DNA from: Lachnospiraceae bacterium
GTDB taxonomy: Bacteria; Bacillota; Clostridia; Lachnospirales; Lachnospiraceae
NCBI GenBank assembly: GCA_017623675.1
Contig: JAGAOO010000065.1
Location: 1-34,498, forward strand
DNA length: 34,498 nucleotides
Direction: 5' to 3'
Positions 1-10,800 of the stretch are shown here, in pieces (within the stretch, counting starts at the first letter, position 1; each line of letters begins with the position of its first letter). Under the pieces are notes generated by a model. That model made no database searches. It worked only from the letters and a program-made list of their open reading frames with translations, and was not told where the DNA came from. A program made the position numbers and the translations under genes.

Positions 1-75
1 AAAGAAATGGTTATGGATTTCGTAATTTCGAGAATTTTAGAAACAGAATTTTATTATCAATGAATTAAAATACAA

Positions 76-105
76 AGAAACCTGATACATATGTACCAGG
101 TTTCT
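76..105 (-). terminator. Second hairpin downstream of tuf
   Basis: An inverted repeat with 14-nt arms (one mismatch) and no loop, centred on ACATATGT. On the minus strand it is followed by TTTGTATTTTAATTC, a T-rich tail that suits intrinsic termination. It lies about 120 nt beyond the tuf stop codon and after a first hairpin, so it may be a back-up terminator for the str operon. No gene was recognised in positions 1-75. Confidence 0.55.
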
Positions 106-144
106 AAAATGGGTTTTACCCCCACCCTTGACAAAGAGCCATAA

Positions 145-179
145 AATAGGGACTTCCAAGTAAACTTGGAGTCCCTATT
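145..179 (-). terminator. Terminator of the str operon
   Basis: AATAGGGACTTCCAAG pairs with CTTGGAGTCCCTATT around a TAAA loop, with one bulged T. Reading on the minus strand the stem is followed by TTATGGCTCTTTG, and the end of the stem itself supplies a TTTT run. It sits 43 nt after the tuf stop codon and is the first plausible stop for the rpsL-rpsG-fusA-tuf transcript. Confidence 0.65.
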
Positions 180-222
180 AGTATCGCCTTAACTGGCGCT
201 TATCTCATTGCTTTCGCGTAGA

Positions 223-1410
223 TTACTCGATGATTGTAGCAACACGGCCTGAACCTACTGTTCTACCACCTTCACGGATAGCGAATGTAAGACCCTGATC
301 CATAGCTACTGGGTGAATCAACTCGATAGTCATTTCTACGTTATCACCAGGCATGCACATTTCTGTACCAGCAGGTAAGTTACATACACCAGTAACGTCT
401 GTTGTTCTGAAGTAGAACTGTGGACGATAGTTGTTGAAGAATGGAGTATGACGACCACCTTCATCCTTGGTTAAAACGTAAACCTGAGCAGTGAACTTGT
501 GGTGGCAGGTAACTGTACCTGGCTTACAAAGAACCTGACCTCTTACGATATCTTCTCTCTTGATACCACGAAGTAATGCACCGATGTTATCACCAGCCTG
601 ACCTTCATCCAATAACTTACGGAACATTTCGATACCGGTTACAGTTGTCTTCTGAACTTCTGGCTTAACACCAACGATTTCTACTTCATCATTTACATGG
701 ATAACACCTGACTCTACTCTACCAGTAGCAACAGTACCACGACCAGTAATTGTGAATACGTCCTCAACAGGCATTAAGAATGGCTTATCTGTATCACGCT
801 GTGGATCTGGAATATATTCATCAACAGTGCTCATTAATTCCATAATCTTGTCGCCCCATTCGCCGTTTGGATCTTCCAATGCCTTAAGAGCAGAACCCTT
901 TACGATTGGACAATCAGTGAAACCATATTCCTCTAACTGCTCGGTGATTTCCATCTCAACTAACTCTAATAATTCTTCATCGTCTACCATATCGCACTTG
1001 TTCATGAATACTACGATGTAAGGTACACCAACCTGACGAGATAATAAGATGTGCTCCTTTGTCTGAGCCATAACACCGTCAGTTGCAGCTACTACAAGGA
1101 TAGCACCATCCATCTGAGCAGCACCGGTAATCATGTTCTTGACGTAGTCAGCATGGCCTGGGCAGTCAACGTGTGCGTAGTGTCTCTTCTCTGTTTCGTA
1201 CTCTACGTGAGCAGTAGAAATGGTAATACCTCTTTCTCTCTCTTCTGGAGCCTTATCAATATTCTCGAAATCTGTAGCAGTATTACCAGCTACTCTCTCA
1301 GATAATACCTTAGTAATAGCAGCTGTTAAAGTTGTCTTACCATGGTCAACGTGTCCGATGGTACCAATGTTACAATGCGGTTTAGTTCTCTCAAACTTTT
1401 CCTTAGCCAT
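223..1410 (-). CDS. tuf: Translation elongation factor Tu
   Basis: EF-Tu, 395 aa, the GTPase that delivers aminoacyl-tRNA to the ribosome A site. The protein begins [10 protein letters not shown]; the GTP-binding motifs are GHVDHGKT at residues 19-26, DCPGHADYV and NKCDM, and it ends in the domain III signature [15 protein letters not shown]. The open frame extends 16 codons further upstream, but AAGGAGG lies 8 nt before the ATG at 1410 and the family starts here. It is the last gene of the str operon, 104 nt after fusA, and two hairpins follow it. Length and sequence are those of an intact, typical bacterial EF-Tu. Confidence 0.98.
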   Translation of the reverse strand: MAKEKFERTKPHCNIGTIGHVDHGKTTLTAAITKVLSERVAGNTATDFENIDKAPEERERGITISTAHVEYETEKRHYAHVDCPGHADYVKNMITGAAQMDGAILVVAATDGVMAQTKEHILLSRQVGVPYIVVFMNKCDMVDDEELLELVEMEITEQLEEYGFTDCPIVKGSALKALEDPNGEWGDKIMELMSTVDEYIPDPQRDTDKPFLMPVEDVFTITGRGTVATGRVESGVIHVNDEVEIVGVKPEVQKTTVTGIEMFRKLLDEGQAGDNIGALLRGIKREDIVRGQVLCKPGTVTCHHKFTAQVYVLTKDEGGRHTPFFNNYRPQFYFRTTDVTGVCNLPAGTEMCMPGDNVEMTIELIHPVAMDQGLTFAIREGGRTVGSGRVATIIE

Positions 1411-1514
1411 TTTAAATATCCTCCTTAAATTACGCCAGTTACTCTGGCAGATTTTCAATAAATCAGCTAGAAAATATTATATTAGATTATTGTAATATTT
1501 TCAAGTCTTTTATA

Positions 1515-3635
1515 TTAGTTACCTTTCTTTGCAGCCAGAACCTTGTCCTGAACATTCTTAGGACACTTCTCGTATCTTTCAAAGAACATAGAATAGTTTC
1601 CACGTCCCTGTGTAGAAGAACGAAGTTCTGTTGAATAACCAAACATTTCAGCAAGTGGTACAAATGCTCTTACAATCTTACCACCGCCAAGATCGTCCAT
1701 ACTGTTAATCTGTCCACGCTTAGCATTTAAGCTACCGATTACATCACCCATGTATTCCTCAGGTGTTGTTACTTCAACCTTCATAATAGGCTCAAGCAAT
1801 ACCGGCTCACCCTTTGCCATAGCATCCTTGAACGCCATGGAACCAGCGATGTGGAATGCCATTTCTGATGAATCGACTTCATGGTATGAACCATCATATA
1901 CATCAGCCTTAACACCAAGTACTGGGAATCCTCCAAGGATACCAGCCTTAGCAGCTTCTTCAATACCTTCTCCAACTGCTGGGATGTATTCCTTCGGAAT
2001 CGCACCACCAACTACAGAAGAGGTGAACTCGAATGTCTGCTCGCCGTTTGGATCCATTGGTATAAAGTGTACCTTACAGTGACCATACTGACCACGACCA
2101 CCAGACTGTTTAGCGTACTTGCTATCAACATCAACAGCCTTAGTAAATGTCTCCTTGTATGCAACCTGTGGTGCACCAACGTTTGCTTCTACCTTAAATT
2201 CACGAAGAAGTCTGTCTACGATAACCTCAAGGTGAAGCTCACCCATACCGGCGATAATTGTCTGACCGGTTTCTGAATCTGTATGAGCCTTGAATGTAGG
2301 ATCTTCTTCAGCAAGCTTTGCTAAAGCTTCACCCATCTTACCCTGGTCATTCTTTGTCTTCGGCTCGATTGCAAGCTCGATAACCGGCTCAGGGAATTCC
2401 ATTGACTCAAGGATTACAGGATGCTGTTCATCACAGATGGTATCACCTGTAGTAGTAAGCTTGAAACCTACTGCTGCTGCGATATCTCCTGAGTAAACCT
2501 TATCAATTTCTGTACGTGCATTTGCGTGCATCTGAACGATACGTCCAACACGCTCTTTCTTATTCTTAGTAGCGTTCAGTACATAAGAACCTGAGTTCAA
2601 AGTACCGGAATATACTCTAAAGAATGCTAACTTACCAACGAATGGATCAGCCATAATCTTGAATGCTAATGCTGAGAATGGCTCTTCGTCTGAAGAATGA
2701 CGAACTACTTCATTTCCATCCGGATCAGTACCTGTGATGTCAGGAATATCTGTTGGTGCAGGCATGTACTCAATAACACCATCCAACATCTTCTGAACAC
2801 CCTTGTTCTTGTATGCAGAACCTAAGAATACAGGAACTGCCTCACAAGCGATAGTAGCCTTACGCAATGCAGCCTTCATATCTTCTACTGAAGGCTCCTC
2901 GCCCTCAAGATACTGCATCATTAAGTCATCATCTAATTCGCATACCTTCTCAACAAGGTTCTCATGCCATTTATCGGCTTCAGCCTTTAAATCATCAGGA
3001 ATGGCAGTGATTTCGATATCCTCACCCTTGTCATCCTTATAGTAATAAGCCTCCATCTCAAACAAATCGATTAAGCCGATGAAATCTGATTCCTTACCGA
3101 TTGGAATCTGTACAGGAATTGCATTCTTACCTAAACGATCAATGATTGTCTGAACAGAATAGAAGAAGTCTGCACCCATCTTATCCATCTTATTGATGAA
3201 TGCCATACGTGGAACATTGTATGTGTCAGCCTGACGCCAAACGTTCTCTGACTGTGGTTCAACACCGGCCTTTGCATCAAATACACCTACTGCACCATCC
3301 AATACACGAAGGGAACGCTCAACTTCTACAGTGAAGTCAACGTGTCCCGGAGTATCGATAATATTGATACGATGCTCCAATGCACCAGCCTTTGGCTTAT
3401 GATGATCCTCTAATGTCCAGTGGCATGTAGTTGCAGCGGAAGTAATGGTAATACCTCTTTCCTGTTCCTGCTCCATCCAGTCCATGGTAGCTGTACCTTC
3501 ATGAGTATCACCAATCTTATAGTTAACACCGGTATAGTACAAAATACGCTCTGTAAGAGTAGTCTTACCAGCATCAATATGTGCCATAATACCGATATTT
3601 CTAGTTCTATCTAACGGATATTCTCTTCCAGCCAA
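1515..3635 (-). CDS. fusA: Translation elongation factor G
   Basis: EF-G, 706 aa, the ribosomal translocase GTPase that also acts in ribosome recycling. It starts [32 protein letters not shown] with the P-loop AHIDAGKT, then DTPGHVDFT and NKMDKMGAD as G3 and G4 motifs. Domain IV begins near [20 protein letters not shown] and contains the conserved GRGQYGHCK segment; the end is the usual C-terminal domain V. A clear AAGGAGG precedes the ATG at 3635. It is third in the str operon, between rpsG (86 nt upstream) and tuf. The full length and the presence of domain IV residues favour canonical EF-G rather than a TetM-like or FusA2 paralogue. Confidence 0.98.
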   Translation of the reverse strand: MAGREYPLDRTRNIGIMAHIDAGKTTLTERILYYTGVNYKIGDTHEGTATMDWMEQEQERGITITSAATTCHWTLEDHHKPKAGALEHRINIIDTPGHVDFTVEVERSLRVLDGAVGVFDAKAGVEPQSENVWRQADTYNVPRMAFINKMDKMGADFFYSVQTIIDRLGKNAIPVQIPIGKESDFIGLIDLFEMEAYYYKDDKGEDIEITAIPDDLKAEADKWHENLVEKVCELDDDLMMQYLEGEEPSVEDMKAALRKATIACEAVPVFLGSAYKNKGVQKMLDGVIEYMPAPTDIPDITGTDPDGNEVVRHSSDEEPFSALAFKIMADPFVGKLAFFRVYSGTLNSGSYVLNATKNKKERVGRIVQMHANARTEIDKVYSGDIAAAVGFKLTTTGDTICDEQHPVILESMEFPEPVIELAIEPKTKNDQGKMGEALAKLAEEDPTFKAHTDSETGQTIIAGMGELHLEVIVDRLLREFKVEANVGAPQVAYKETFTKAVDVDSKYAKQSGGRGQYGHCKVHFIPMDPNGEQTFEFTSSVVGGAIPKEYIPAVGEGIEEAAKAGILGGFPVLGVKADVYDGSYHEVDSSEMAFHIAGSMAFKDAMAKGEPVLLEPIMKVEVTTPEEYMGDVIGSLNAKRGQINSMDDLGGGKIVRAFVPLAEMFGYSTELRSSTQGRGNYSMFFERYEKCPKNVQDKVLAAKKGN

Positions 3636-3721
3636 GATTTTTTCCTCCTTATCTTAATTTATCTGTCGCTTGCTAGTTTGCAAGCTTTATACGAAAAATA
3701 TGTGCCTTCCGGCAAAACAGA

Positions 3722-4192
3722 CTAGAATCTGTAGTGAGCAAACGCCTTGTTTGCTTCTGCCATCTTGTGCATATCTTCTTTCTTCTTTACAGATGCACCT
3801 GTGTTGTTAGCTGCATCCAGAATTTCCTTTGCAAGTCTCTCTTCCATGGTCTTCTCACTTCTGTTACGAGAGTAAGTGGTAATCCAACGGAGACCCAAAG
3901 CCTGACGTCTGTCAGGGCGAACTTCGATAGGTACCTGATAGGTAGCACCACCGATACGTCTTGCCTTTACCTCAAGTAATGGCATGATGTTGTTCATTGC
4001 TTCATTAAATACTTCCAATGCATCTCTTCCGGTTTCAGCAGCTACGCGATCAAATGCACCATAAACGATCTTCTGAGCTACGCCCTTCTTACCGTCTAAC
4101 ATGATGTTGTTAATCAGCTTTGTAACCACTTTATCCTTGTAAATCGGATCTGGAAGTACATCTCTTTTTTGAATATGTCCTTTACGTGGCAC
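3722..4192 (-). CDS. rpsG: 30S ribosomal protein S7
   Basis: S7, 156 aa, a primary 16S rRNA-binding protein that nucleates assembly of the 30S head. The start chosen is GTG at 4192, giving [17 protein letters not shown] right after the initiator, as in the family; AAGGAGG sits 8 nt before it. A longer frame exists upstream, but its extra 21 residues are AT-rich and unlike S7. The conserved [13 protein letters not shown] and [17 protein letters not shown] segments are present. It is the second gene of the str operon. In enterobacteria S7 represses its own synthesis by binding the rpsL-rpsG intercistronic RNA; here that gap is 159 nt and holds small hairpins. Confidence 0.97.
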   Translation of the reverse strand: MPRKGHIQKRDVLPDPIYKDKVVTKLINNIMLDGKKGVAQKIVYGAFDRVAAETGRDALEVFNEAMNNIMPLLEVKARRIGGATYQVPIEVRPDRRQALGLRWITTYSRNRSEKTMEERLAKEILDAANNTGASVKKKEDMHKMAEANKAFAHYRF

Positions 4193-4219
4193 GGTTCTTC
4201 CCTCCTTAATCATTTTAAA

Positions 4220-4272
4220 TAAGCTAATAATATTGTTTAGCTTAAAGGTACTCATACCGGATTACGACCGGT
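4220..4272 (-). promoter_or_regulatory. Hairpins in the rpsL-rpsG gap
   Basis: Two inverted repeats lie just before the S7 ribosome binding site: AAGCTAA/TTAGCTT (4221-4243, extendable by one A-T pair) and ACCGG/CCGGT (4256-4272). The 159-nt gap is long for an operon of this kind. By analogy with S7 autoregulation in other bacteria it could be a translational operator, but the primary sequence does not prove this. Confidence 0.3.
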
Positions 4273-4351
4273 CTGTTCGTGCGGATTGTGCATACATTTA
4301 TCTAATAGGAAAAACATAGCCTACCCAGCACTATTAATTTACAGATGCTTA

Positions 4352-4771
4352 TTATTTAGCATCCTTTGGTCTCTTAGCACCATACTTAGAGCGGGCCTGA
4401 CGACGTTTTGCAACACCTGCGGTATCCAAAGTACCACGAATAATATGATAACGTGTACCTGGAAGGTCCTTTACTCTACCACCACGGATCAGAACAACGC
4501 TATGCTCCTGAAGGTTGTGACCTTCACCCGGGATGTAGCTGGTAACCTCGATTCCGTTAGAAAGACGAACTCTGGCAATCTTTCTTAAAGCAGAGTTAGG
4601 CTTCTTAGGAGTTGCGGTCTTAACTGCTGTACAAACTCCACGCTTCTGTGGTGCAGATGCGTTAGTAGGCTTCTTTCTTAAAGAGTTGTAACCCTTCTGA
4701 AGAGCTGGTGCAGTAGACTTTGCTTCTACAGTCTGTCTTCCCTTTCTAACTAACTGGTTAAATGTTGGCAT
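4352..4771 (-). CDS. rpsL: 30S ribosomal protein S12
   Basis: S12, 139 aa, part of the decoding centre of the small subunit. It starts [13 protein letters not shown] at the ATG at 4771, with AGGAGG 9 nt before it; a GTG three codons upstream would abut the Shine-Dalgarno and is rejected. The [11 protein letters not shown] loop keeps the lysine whose replacement gives streptomycin resistance elsewhere, and [10 protein letters not shown] and [14 protein letters not shown] are intact, so the sequence looks wild type for streptomycin. It is the first gene of the str operon here, directly behind a consensus promoter. In many bacteria rpoC precedes it, which is not the case in this window. Confidence 0.97.
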   Translation of the reverse strand: MPTFNQLVRKGRQTVEAKSTAPALQKGYNSLRKKPTNASAPQKRGVCTAVKTATPKKPNSALRKIARVRLSNGIEVTSYIPGEGHNLQEHSVVLIRGGRVKDLPGTRYHIIRGTLDTAGVAKRRQARSKYGAKRPKDAK

Positions 4772-4819
4772 GTTTTTCACCTCCTGTTTTTGTAGTATTG
4801 CCGTTTTTTACGGACTTTA

Positions 4820-4850
4820 AAAGCACGCGTGACCTAATCACGCATGCTTT
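4820..4850 (-). terminator. Hairpin at the 5' end of the str operon
   Basis: 13-nt arms (one mismatch) around a 5-nt loop: AAAGCATGCGTGA pairs with TCACGCGTGCTTT on the minus strand, followed by TTTTAAAGTCC. It lies 54 nt after the stop of the upstream HAD gene, so it can terminate that transcript. It also begins almost exactly at the predicted start of the rpsL transcript, so it would sit at the extreme 5' end of that mRNA, where such stems often protect against decay. Confidence 0.65.
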
Positions 4851-4853
4851 ATC

Positions 4854-4882
4854 ATTATATCTATGTAATTTTCGTATGTCAA
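4854..4882 (-). promoter_or_regulatory. Consensus sigma-A promoter of the str operon
   Basis: On the minus strand TTGACA (4877-4882) is followed by a 17-nt spacer and TATAAT (4854-4859): both boxes match consensus at all six positions with ideal spacing. Transcription should begin near 4847, giving a leader of about 76 nt before rpsL. An AT-rich segment lies upstream of the -35 box. Confidence 0.9.
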
Positions 4883-4903
4883 CAAGATTTTTAGAATATT
4901 TCT

Positions 4904-5713
4904 TTAATTCAAGAAATACTTCTCAATAATCGGCACCAAACCATCTTCATCATTGGAGCCGGCAATCACATCTGCCGCTTCCTTCACCACATCCTTGGCA
5001 TTTTCCATGGCAACACCAACACCGGCATACTGTATCATTGAAATATCGTTATATCCGTCACCACAGCATACTACATCTTCCTGACGAATCCCAATCATTT
5101 TTATTAACCGGTCTAGAGATGCTGCCTTATCAATATTTTTTGCCATGACCTCCAGAAAGAAGTCTTCGGATTTAAAAATGCTTAATTCCTCACCCATGCT
5201 TGCCAGAAACTCGTCTTCACATTTCTTCACCTCTGCCGGGTCACCGGACAAAAGACATTTATTAATCGGAAAATCAACATACTCTGCAAAGTTCTCCACC
5301 GGTTGAATCGTAAGTCCGTTAATTTTCGCTTCGAATCTTGCATACTCATTAGCCGGTGTTCCTGCAATAGCATATTCATCCCGGTAGGTCATAATTGTTA
5401 ATCCATGGCGAACTGCCCCGGATAATAATTCCTCCAGATACTTATGGCCTAAGGTCTGCTGGAACAGAATCTCTTCTGTCTTCCAATCTATAATTCTTGC
5501 ACCGTTAAATGCCAGTACATAACCACCTTTTTTATCTAATTCCAACAGTTCTGCAATCTTCCGAATTCCCGCAGTTGGTCGACCGGAAGCCAAAGCCACC
5601 AGATGCCCTGCTGCCTGCAATCGCCCAATTGCTTCTCTCGTCTTGGGCGTTACCTCTTTCTGCGAATTCGTCAGAGTACCGTCCAAGTCCAGCACTAATA
5701 ATTTCTTGTTCAT
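4904..5713 (-). CDS. Cof-type HAD-IIB hydrolase (sugar-phosphatase-like)
   Basis: Haloacid dehalogenase superfamily phosphatase, 269 aa, type IIB (Cof/YidA-like). Motif I is LDLDGTL with nucleophile Asp9 and acid/base Asp11; motif II is the serine of ASGRP near residue 43; motif III is probably the lysine of NIDKAAS near 197; motif IV is GDGYNDISM at 218-226. Members remove phosphate from sugar phosphates, FMN or PLP; the substrate here cannot be read from sequence. The ATG at 5713 is 3 nt after the stop of the upstream lipoprotein gene, and its Shine-Dalgarno (GAGGAA) lies inside that gene's end, which suggests coupled translation at the 3' end of the mfd operon. Confidence 0.9.
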   Translation of the reverse strand: MNKKLLVLDLDGTLTNSQKEVTPKTREAIGRLQAAGHLVALASGRPTAGIRKIAELLELDKKGGYVLAFNGARIIDWKTEEILFQQTLGHKYLEELLSGAVRHGLTIMTYRDEYAIAGTPANEYARFEAKINGLTIQPVENFAEYVDFPINKCLLSGDPAEVKKCEDEFLASMGEELSIFKSEDFFLEVMAKNIDKAASLDRLIKMIGIRQEDVVCCGDGYNDISMIQYAGVGVAMENAKDVVKEAADVIAGSNDEDGLVPIIEKYFLN

Positions 5714-5716
5714 AAT

Positions 5717-6763
5717 CTATTCCTCTACAACCTCCGGTGCAAACCGAATCAGATTCCACGCATCCTCGTCAACATTCTTAGAGAATTTCCAAGAGCTGTC
5801 CATTTCCTTCAAGTATTTTTCGAAAACCTGAGAAAAATATTCCTTCTTCATCTCAGCTTCCATCTCTTCTTTCTTATCCTGAGTTGCTTCTGCGTCTGTC
5901 AATGCAATCATTTGAAAGACATGGTATCCGTATTCACTTTCTACCACTCCCAGAATTTCTCCGTCCTGCATAGCATAAATCTGGTCCGCTAATTCCTGTC
6001 CATATTGTTCCACATATTCACTATATGACATGGTATGAAAATCAGAATTCGTACAACCATATTCGTAAGCCGCCGTTTCAATATTCAGGGAATCTTCGCT
6101 ATCTACAATCCGTTTATAGGCTTCGGTTGCCGTATTATGCTGGGTTGTTTTTTCATCTTCTGACAAGGCAATGAAATCTCCTTCTCCCTGTTCAATGTAG
6201 GTTGGGAAATACAAATCATATACCTTCGTCTGTCTGCACTGTTCATCCGAAACCTCTACATTGCCCTCTTGCATAATTCGGTCATATACCTTGCTCGCAA
6301 TGGCATTTTCCTCATACACCTGTACAGCCAGTTCCAGAGTCACACCGGTTTGTGCAATATCTGCATCTGTCAAACCAGCCATAAAGCTTTCCGCCTGCTG
6401 TTGAATCTGAGTATTTTCTTCCTGAGTCAATGCCACACCGAAGGAATCTGCCTTATAGTTCAATACCTTTACCTGTAGAATCTCTTCAATAATATCTTCC
6501 TTAGTAATGGTTTCTACTGTCTGGGCTTCTCCACTTTCATTCTGTAATTCAACCGTCCAGATACCGCTTCCGTAATTCTTTTCATATTCCTGTTGAATGG
6601 TTTTTGCATATATCCAAACCTCATTGAGATATACGGCTTCATCACCAACAGTAAAGACCTCTACCTTTTCCGTTGCCTCTGTCGACAAATCAGTTTTACA
6701 GCCGGAGAGAAGTAGAATACCTGCCAGTAACAGAACCAGTCCCCATTTCTTAATCTGTTGCAT
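5717..6763 (-). CDS. PrsA/SurA-like peptidyl-prolyl isomerase lipoprotein
   Basis: A 348-aa lipoprotein. Residues 1-22 form a signal peptide with lipobox LLSGC (lipidated Cys22). A SurA-type N-terminal chaperone region follows, then a parvulin-like segment at about 180-285, ending in the characteristic MQDGEILGVVESEYGYHVFQMIAL. Proteins of this kind fold exported proteins at the outer face of the membrane. GGAGG lies 6 nt before the ATG, and the gene starts 14 nt after a second, related lipoprotein gene. The position behind mfd is common in Clostridia. Isomerase activity is a family inference; the protein may be mostly a chaperone. Confidence 0.87.
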   Translation of the reverse strand: MQQIKKWGLVLLLAGILLLSGCKTDLSTEATEKVEVFTVGDEAVYLNEVWIYAKTIQQEYEKNYGSGIWTVELQNESGEAQTVETITKEDIIEEILQVKVLNYKADSFGVALTQEENTQIQQQAESFMAGLTDADIAQTGVTLELAVQVYEENAIASKVYDRIMQEGNVEVSDEQCRQTKVYDLYFPTYIEQGEGDFIALSEDEKTTQHNTATEAYKRIVDSEDSLNIETAAYEYGCTNSDFHTMSYSEYVEQYGQELADQIYAMQDGEILGVVESEYGYHVFQMIALTDAEATQDKKEEMEAEMKKEYFSQVFEKYLKEMDSSWKFSKNVDEDAWNLIRFAPEVVEE

Positions 6764-6777
6764 GTACAGCCTCCATA

Positions 6778-7794
6778 CTATTCGAAATATTTCTCAAAGC
6801 TAAATTCATCCCATACTTCCTGATTCAAATCCTCATCGTTAATTTCAAATTCATCGAACCACTTTTGTTCCTGTGACGATACGCTTTCCTTCTGCTGATC
6901 ATTCAGATAATAAGCTTCAACAGTTTTAGAATATTCCTCATCATAATTCTGAACTACTTTTACAATGGTATAAGAATAATCATTTTCTATAATATCACTA
7001 ATCTCTCCATCCTTCAGACCATATGTGCTTTCCAGACTGGCAGTAGTTGCATGTACTTCACCTGATACAGTAGCAATATCATATTCTTCAATCAGATCAT
7101 CTATTGATTCACCATTTTTTGCACGCTCTAACGCTGCTTCTGCGTTAGCTTTTTGTTCTGCCTGCTCGCTTTCAGATAAAAATACATAATCGCCATTTTC
7201 ATCTAACAATGCACTTCCATTTTCATCAATTTCAACTTTTAAGAAAACCATGTTTTCAATTGTCCCATATTCCGTCTCTTCATCGGTATCCAATACTACT
7301 TCACTAGCCATTTGCTGTTCCAATGCCAGTATCATTGCCCGTTGTTTATAAATCTCTACCATGGACTCTTTGTCAAATCCATACTTTTCCAGCGTGGCTG
7401 CATCATAATTTGATAAAAATGCTTCTGCATTGGCTTCCGCCTCTGCAATCTGCTCATCCGATAATGTAATTCCATTCTCAACCGCTTTCAGATAGAGAAT
7501 CTTTGACTGTCGTATCTGCAAAAGCAACTGTGCCTTGTACGCTTCATCATAGGTTGAGTCAGTACTAAATGACGCACTCAAATCCGTATCTGCTGTAATT
7601 CCCATAGCCTTTGCAAAGGAAAGAGCATAAAAATTCACTTCATTCATATAAATTTCTTCTTCTCCAACGCTTAATACACATAAATCCGAAGGATTTTTGT
7701 CATTTTGAGCATTATTGTTTCCATTACATCCGGTTAAAAATAATCCACAGCACATGGTAATTGCAAGGCACATGGCTAATAATTTCTTTTTCAT
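6778..7794 (-). CDS. PrsA/SurA-like lipoprotein, second copy
   Basis: A 338-aa lipoprotein with signal peptide and lipobox LTGC (Cys23), followed by a low-complexity linker NGNNNAQNDK. The N-terminal half (LSVGEEEIYMNEVNFYALSFA) parallels the neighbour's TVGDEAVYLNEVWIYAKTI, so the two are tandem paralogues. The C-terminal half has only a weak parvulin signature (GLKDGEISDIIENDYSYTIVKVV), so catalysis is doubtful and a holdase role is as likely. It lies 47 nt after mfd with AAGGAG 9 nt before the ATG, and is presumably co-transcribed with mfd, pth and the next two genes. Confidence 0.85.
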   Translation of the reverse strand: MKKKLLAMCLAITMCCGLFLTGCNGNNNAQNDKNPSDLCVLSVGEEEIYMNEVNFYALSFAKAMGITADTDLSASFSTDSTYDEAYKAQLLLQIRQSKILYLKAVENGITLSDEQIAEAEANAEAFLSNYDAATLEKYGFDKESMVEIYKQRAMILALEQQMASEVVLDTDEETEYGTIENMVFLKVEIDENGSALLDENGDYVFLSESEQAEQKANAEAALERAKNGESIDDLIEEYDIATVSGEVHATTASLESTYGLKDGEISDIIENDYSYTIVKVVQNYDEEYSKTVEAYYLNDQQKESVSSQEQKWFDEFEINDEDLNQEVWDEFSFEKYFE

Positions 7795-7841
7795 GTCACT
7801 AAACTCCTTTTTTCACATTTGCATATATACTACCACTAAAT

Positions 7842-10800
7842 CTATCGGTCTATCAATAGATAGATGGCATTTATCACATTTTCGACACAATTTATGCGCT
7901 CTTTCTTCCCCATAGTCCCGGTTTTTAAAATGAAAACCGGTGCTGTTCCTATGCTCATACGCATCTTTCCATTATATTGTTTCATGAAATCGTCAATTAA
8001 ATCCGTTTTAACTTTTGCCCTTGGATACATGACAAAATGCAACTCATTTCCCTTTTCAGAAATCTCTGAAATGTACGCATCATGAGCCTTTGCTTTCAAC
8101 CGTGCAATCTCAAGCAGGTTTTGAACCGCCACCGGCATTTCACCAAAACGGTCGGTCATTTCGTCCTGCATATCCTCCATCGCCTCAGAAGTTGCAATGG
8201 TTGCAATACGCTTATACAATTCCAACTTGGTGAATTCATTTTTCACATAGGTTGCAGGGATATATGCATCAACCGGCAGTTCCACTGTAGTCTCAAAGCT
8301 TTCCTCTACCAGTTCTCCCTTTGCCTCTTTAATTGCATCATTCAGCATCTTGCAGTACAAATCATACCCCACGGCTTCCATATGTCCGGATTGGTCTTCT
8401 CCTAACAGATTTCCGGCTCCCCGAATCTCCAAGTCCCGAAGGGCAATTCGATAACCGGAACCTAAATCCGTAAATTCCCGTATTGCCTGTAATCGCTTTT
8501 CCGCCGTTTCCTTTAACATCTTATCCCGCTTGTACATAAGAAATGCGGATGCTCTACGGTTGGAACGCCCTACCCGTCCTCGAAGCTGATAAAGCTGAGA
8601 CAGTCCAAAGTTCTCCGCATCTTGAATTATCATAGTATTTACATTGGAAATATCCAGTCCGGTTTCAATAATCGTAGTAGTTACCAGCACATCAATATCT
8701 CCGTTAATGAACCGGTACATAATCGTTTCCAGTTCCCGTTCCTTCATCTGCCCGTGGGCAAACGCAATTCGTGCCTCCGGTAATAATTCCTGCAACTGTG
8801 CCGTCACCAAATCGATATCATTGACTCGGTTATACACATAATAAACCTGTCCGCCTCGCGCCAGCTCCCGGTTCACTGCTTCCCGCACCAGTTCCGGATT
8901 GTATTCCAGCACATAGGTCTGAATTGCCTGACGGTCTACCGGCGGTTCTTCCAGCAGACTCATACTGCGAATTCCGATTAGACTCATATGCAGGGTTCGC
9001 GGAATTGGTGTGGCCGTCAAGGTCAACACATCAATATCCTTCTTCATTTGCTTGATTTTTTCTTTATGTGCAACACCGAATCGCTGCTCCTCATCAATAA
9101 TCAGCAAGCCCAGATTCTTGTACACCAAATCCTTGGAAAACAACCGGTGTGTACCAATAACAATATCCACCATACCGGTTTTCAAGCCCTCAATAATCTT
9201 CTTTTGTTCCGTTGCGGTACAGAAGCGGGACATCATCTTAATGGTGATTGGGTAATTCTTCATACGCTCCGTAAAGGTAGCATAATGCTGCTGTGCTAAT
9301 ATGGTGGTAGGCACCAGATACACCACCTGCTTACCATCCTGTACTGCTTTGAAAGCTGCCCGAATGGCAATCTCTGTTTTTCCATACCCTACATCACCGC
9401 AAATCAACCGATCCATAATCTTGTGGCTTTCCATATCCTGTTTTGTATCTTCAATGGCCCGTAACTGGTCCTCCGTCTCCTCGTATGGGAAGGCTTCCTC
9501 GAATTCCTTCTGCCAAGTAGTATCCGGTGAAAACGCATAGCCTTCTTTTTCCTGTCGGATGGCATATAGTTCTACCAATTCTTTTGCAATCCCGGCCACA
9601 TGACCTTTTACCCGGTTCTTGGTGGTCTGCCATGCAGTTCCACCCAGCTTATCCAGCTTCGGTCTGGCTCCATCCTTGCCGGAAAATTTCTGAATCAAAT
9701 CAAGCTGAGATGCCAGAATATACAGCTTACTATTATCCTTATATTCAATGGTGATATAATCCTTGGCAACCTTATCCACCTCAATCTTTTCAATTCCCCG
9801 GTAAATACCGATGCCATGATTTTCATGCACCACATAATCGCCTACGGAAATATCCGCAAAACTATTGATTTTTTCTCCACTATATCTCGGCTTCAATCGT
9901 TTCCTGCGGGTGCGCTCACTCATCTGGAAAATGTCACCTTCACTGACCACTACCAGCTTCTGTTCCGGGAATTCAAATCCCTTTGTCAGTCTTCCTGCTG
10001 CCACCATAACCTCAGCAGGCTTTAAATCCCGGTTCCAATCTTCACTGTAAAAGCTGACAATATCATAATCCTCGAATTCAGCAGCAATTCTCTTGGCCCT
10101 GGTAGACGAGGTACAGACAATGACAATCCGATATCCCTTTTTCTTCCATACAGATACATTCTTTACCAATAAGTCAAAGTGATTATTATAAGACTGAACC
10201 AGCTTGGATTCCCAATGTATCTCCTTGGAAATTCCCCATTCTTCCAAGTTCTGAATCAAGGCAGTACAAAGCAATGCAGAATGCTGCTCCAGTTTCTGCA
10301 TTACCGCCGGGAAATCAATCAAAAGCTCTGCCTGTCCCGGCAGAATATAACCACCCTCTAACCGGCTTTTCATATTTTCCTGAAATTCCAGCTGATAAGC
10401 TCTGGCACTTTCTTCTACTCGTCTTGGCTCGTCTATAAATACCTTCGTATCTTCCGGGAAATAATCCAAAACAGAAACCAATCTGTCATAAAAATAAGTC
10501 AGGTATCCATCAATTCCTACCGCATCATGAAGCTCCACCAATTCCTCCCGTAAGGTATCCATGGTTCGGTTCAGTCTGGCATATGCTTCCGTCTGAAATG
10601 CTTCCTTCAATGCCTTGGCACATTTTTTATGATCTGCCTCCATCTTCTTCAAGCCTTTTGCAATTCGTTCTTCCGTTAAAATCACTTCTGTTGCAGGATA
10701 AATCACAAGCCCCTGCAGTTCTTCAATGGAACGCTGACTTTCTACATCAAAGCTTCTTAATGAGTCAACTTCATCTCCCCATAATTCGATTCGATATGGA

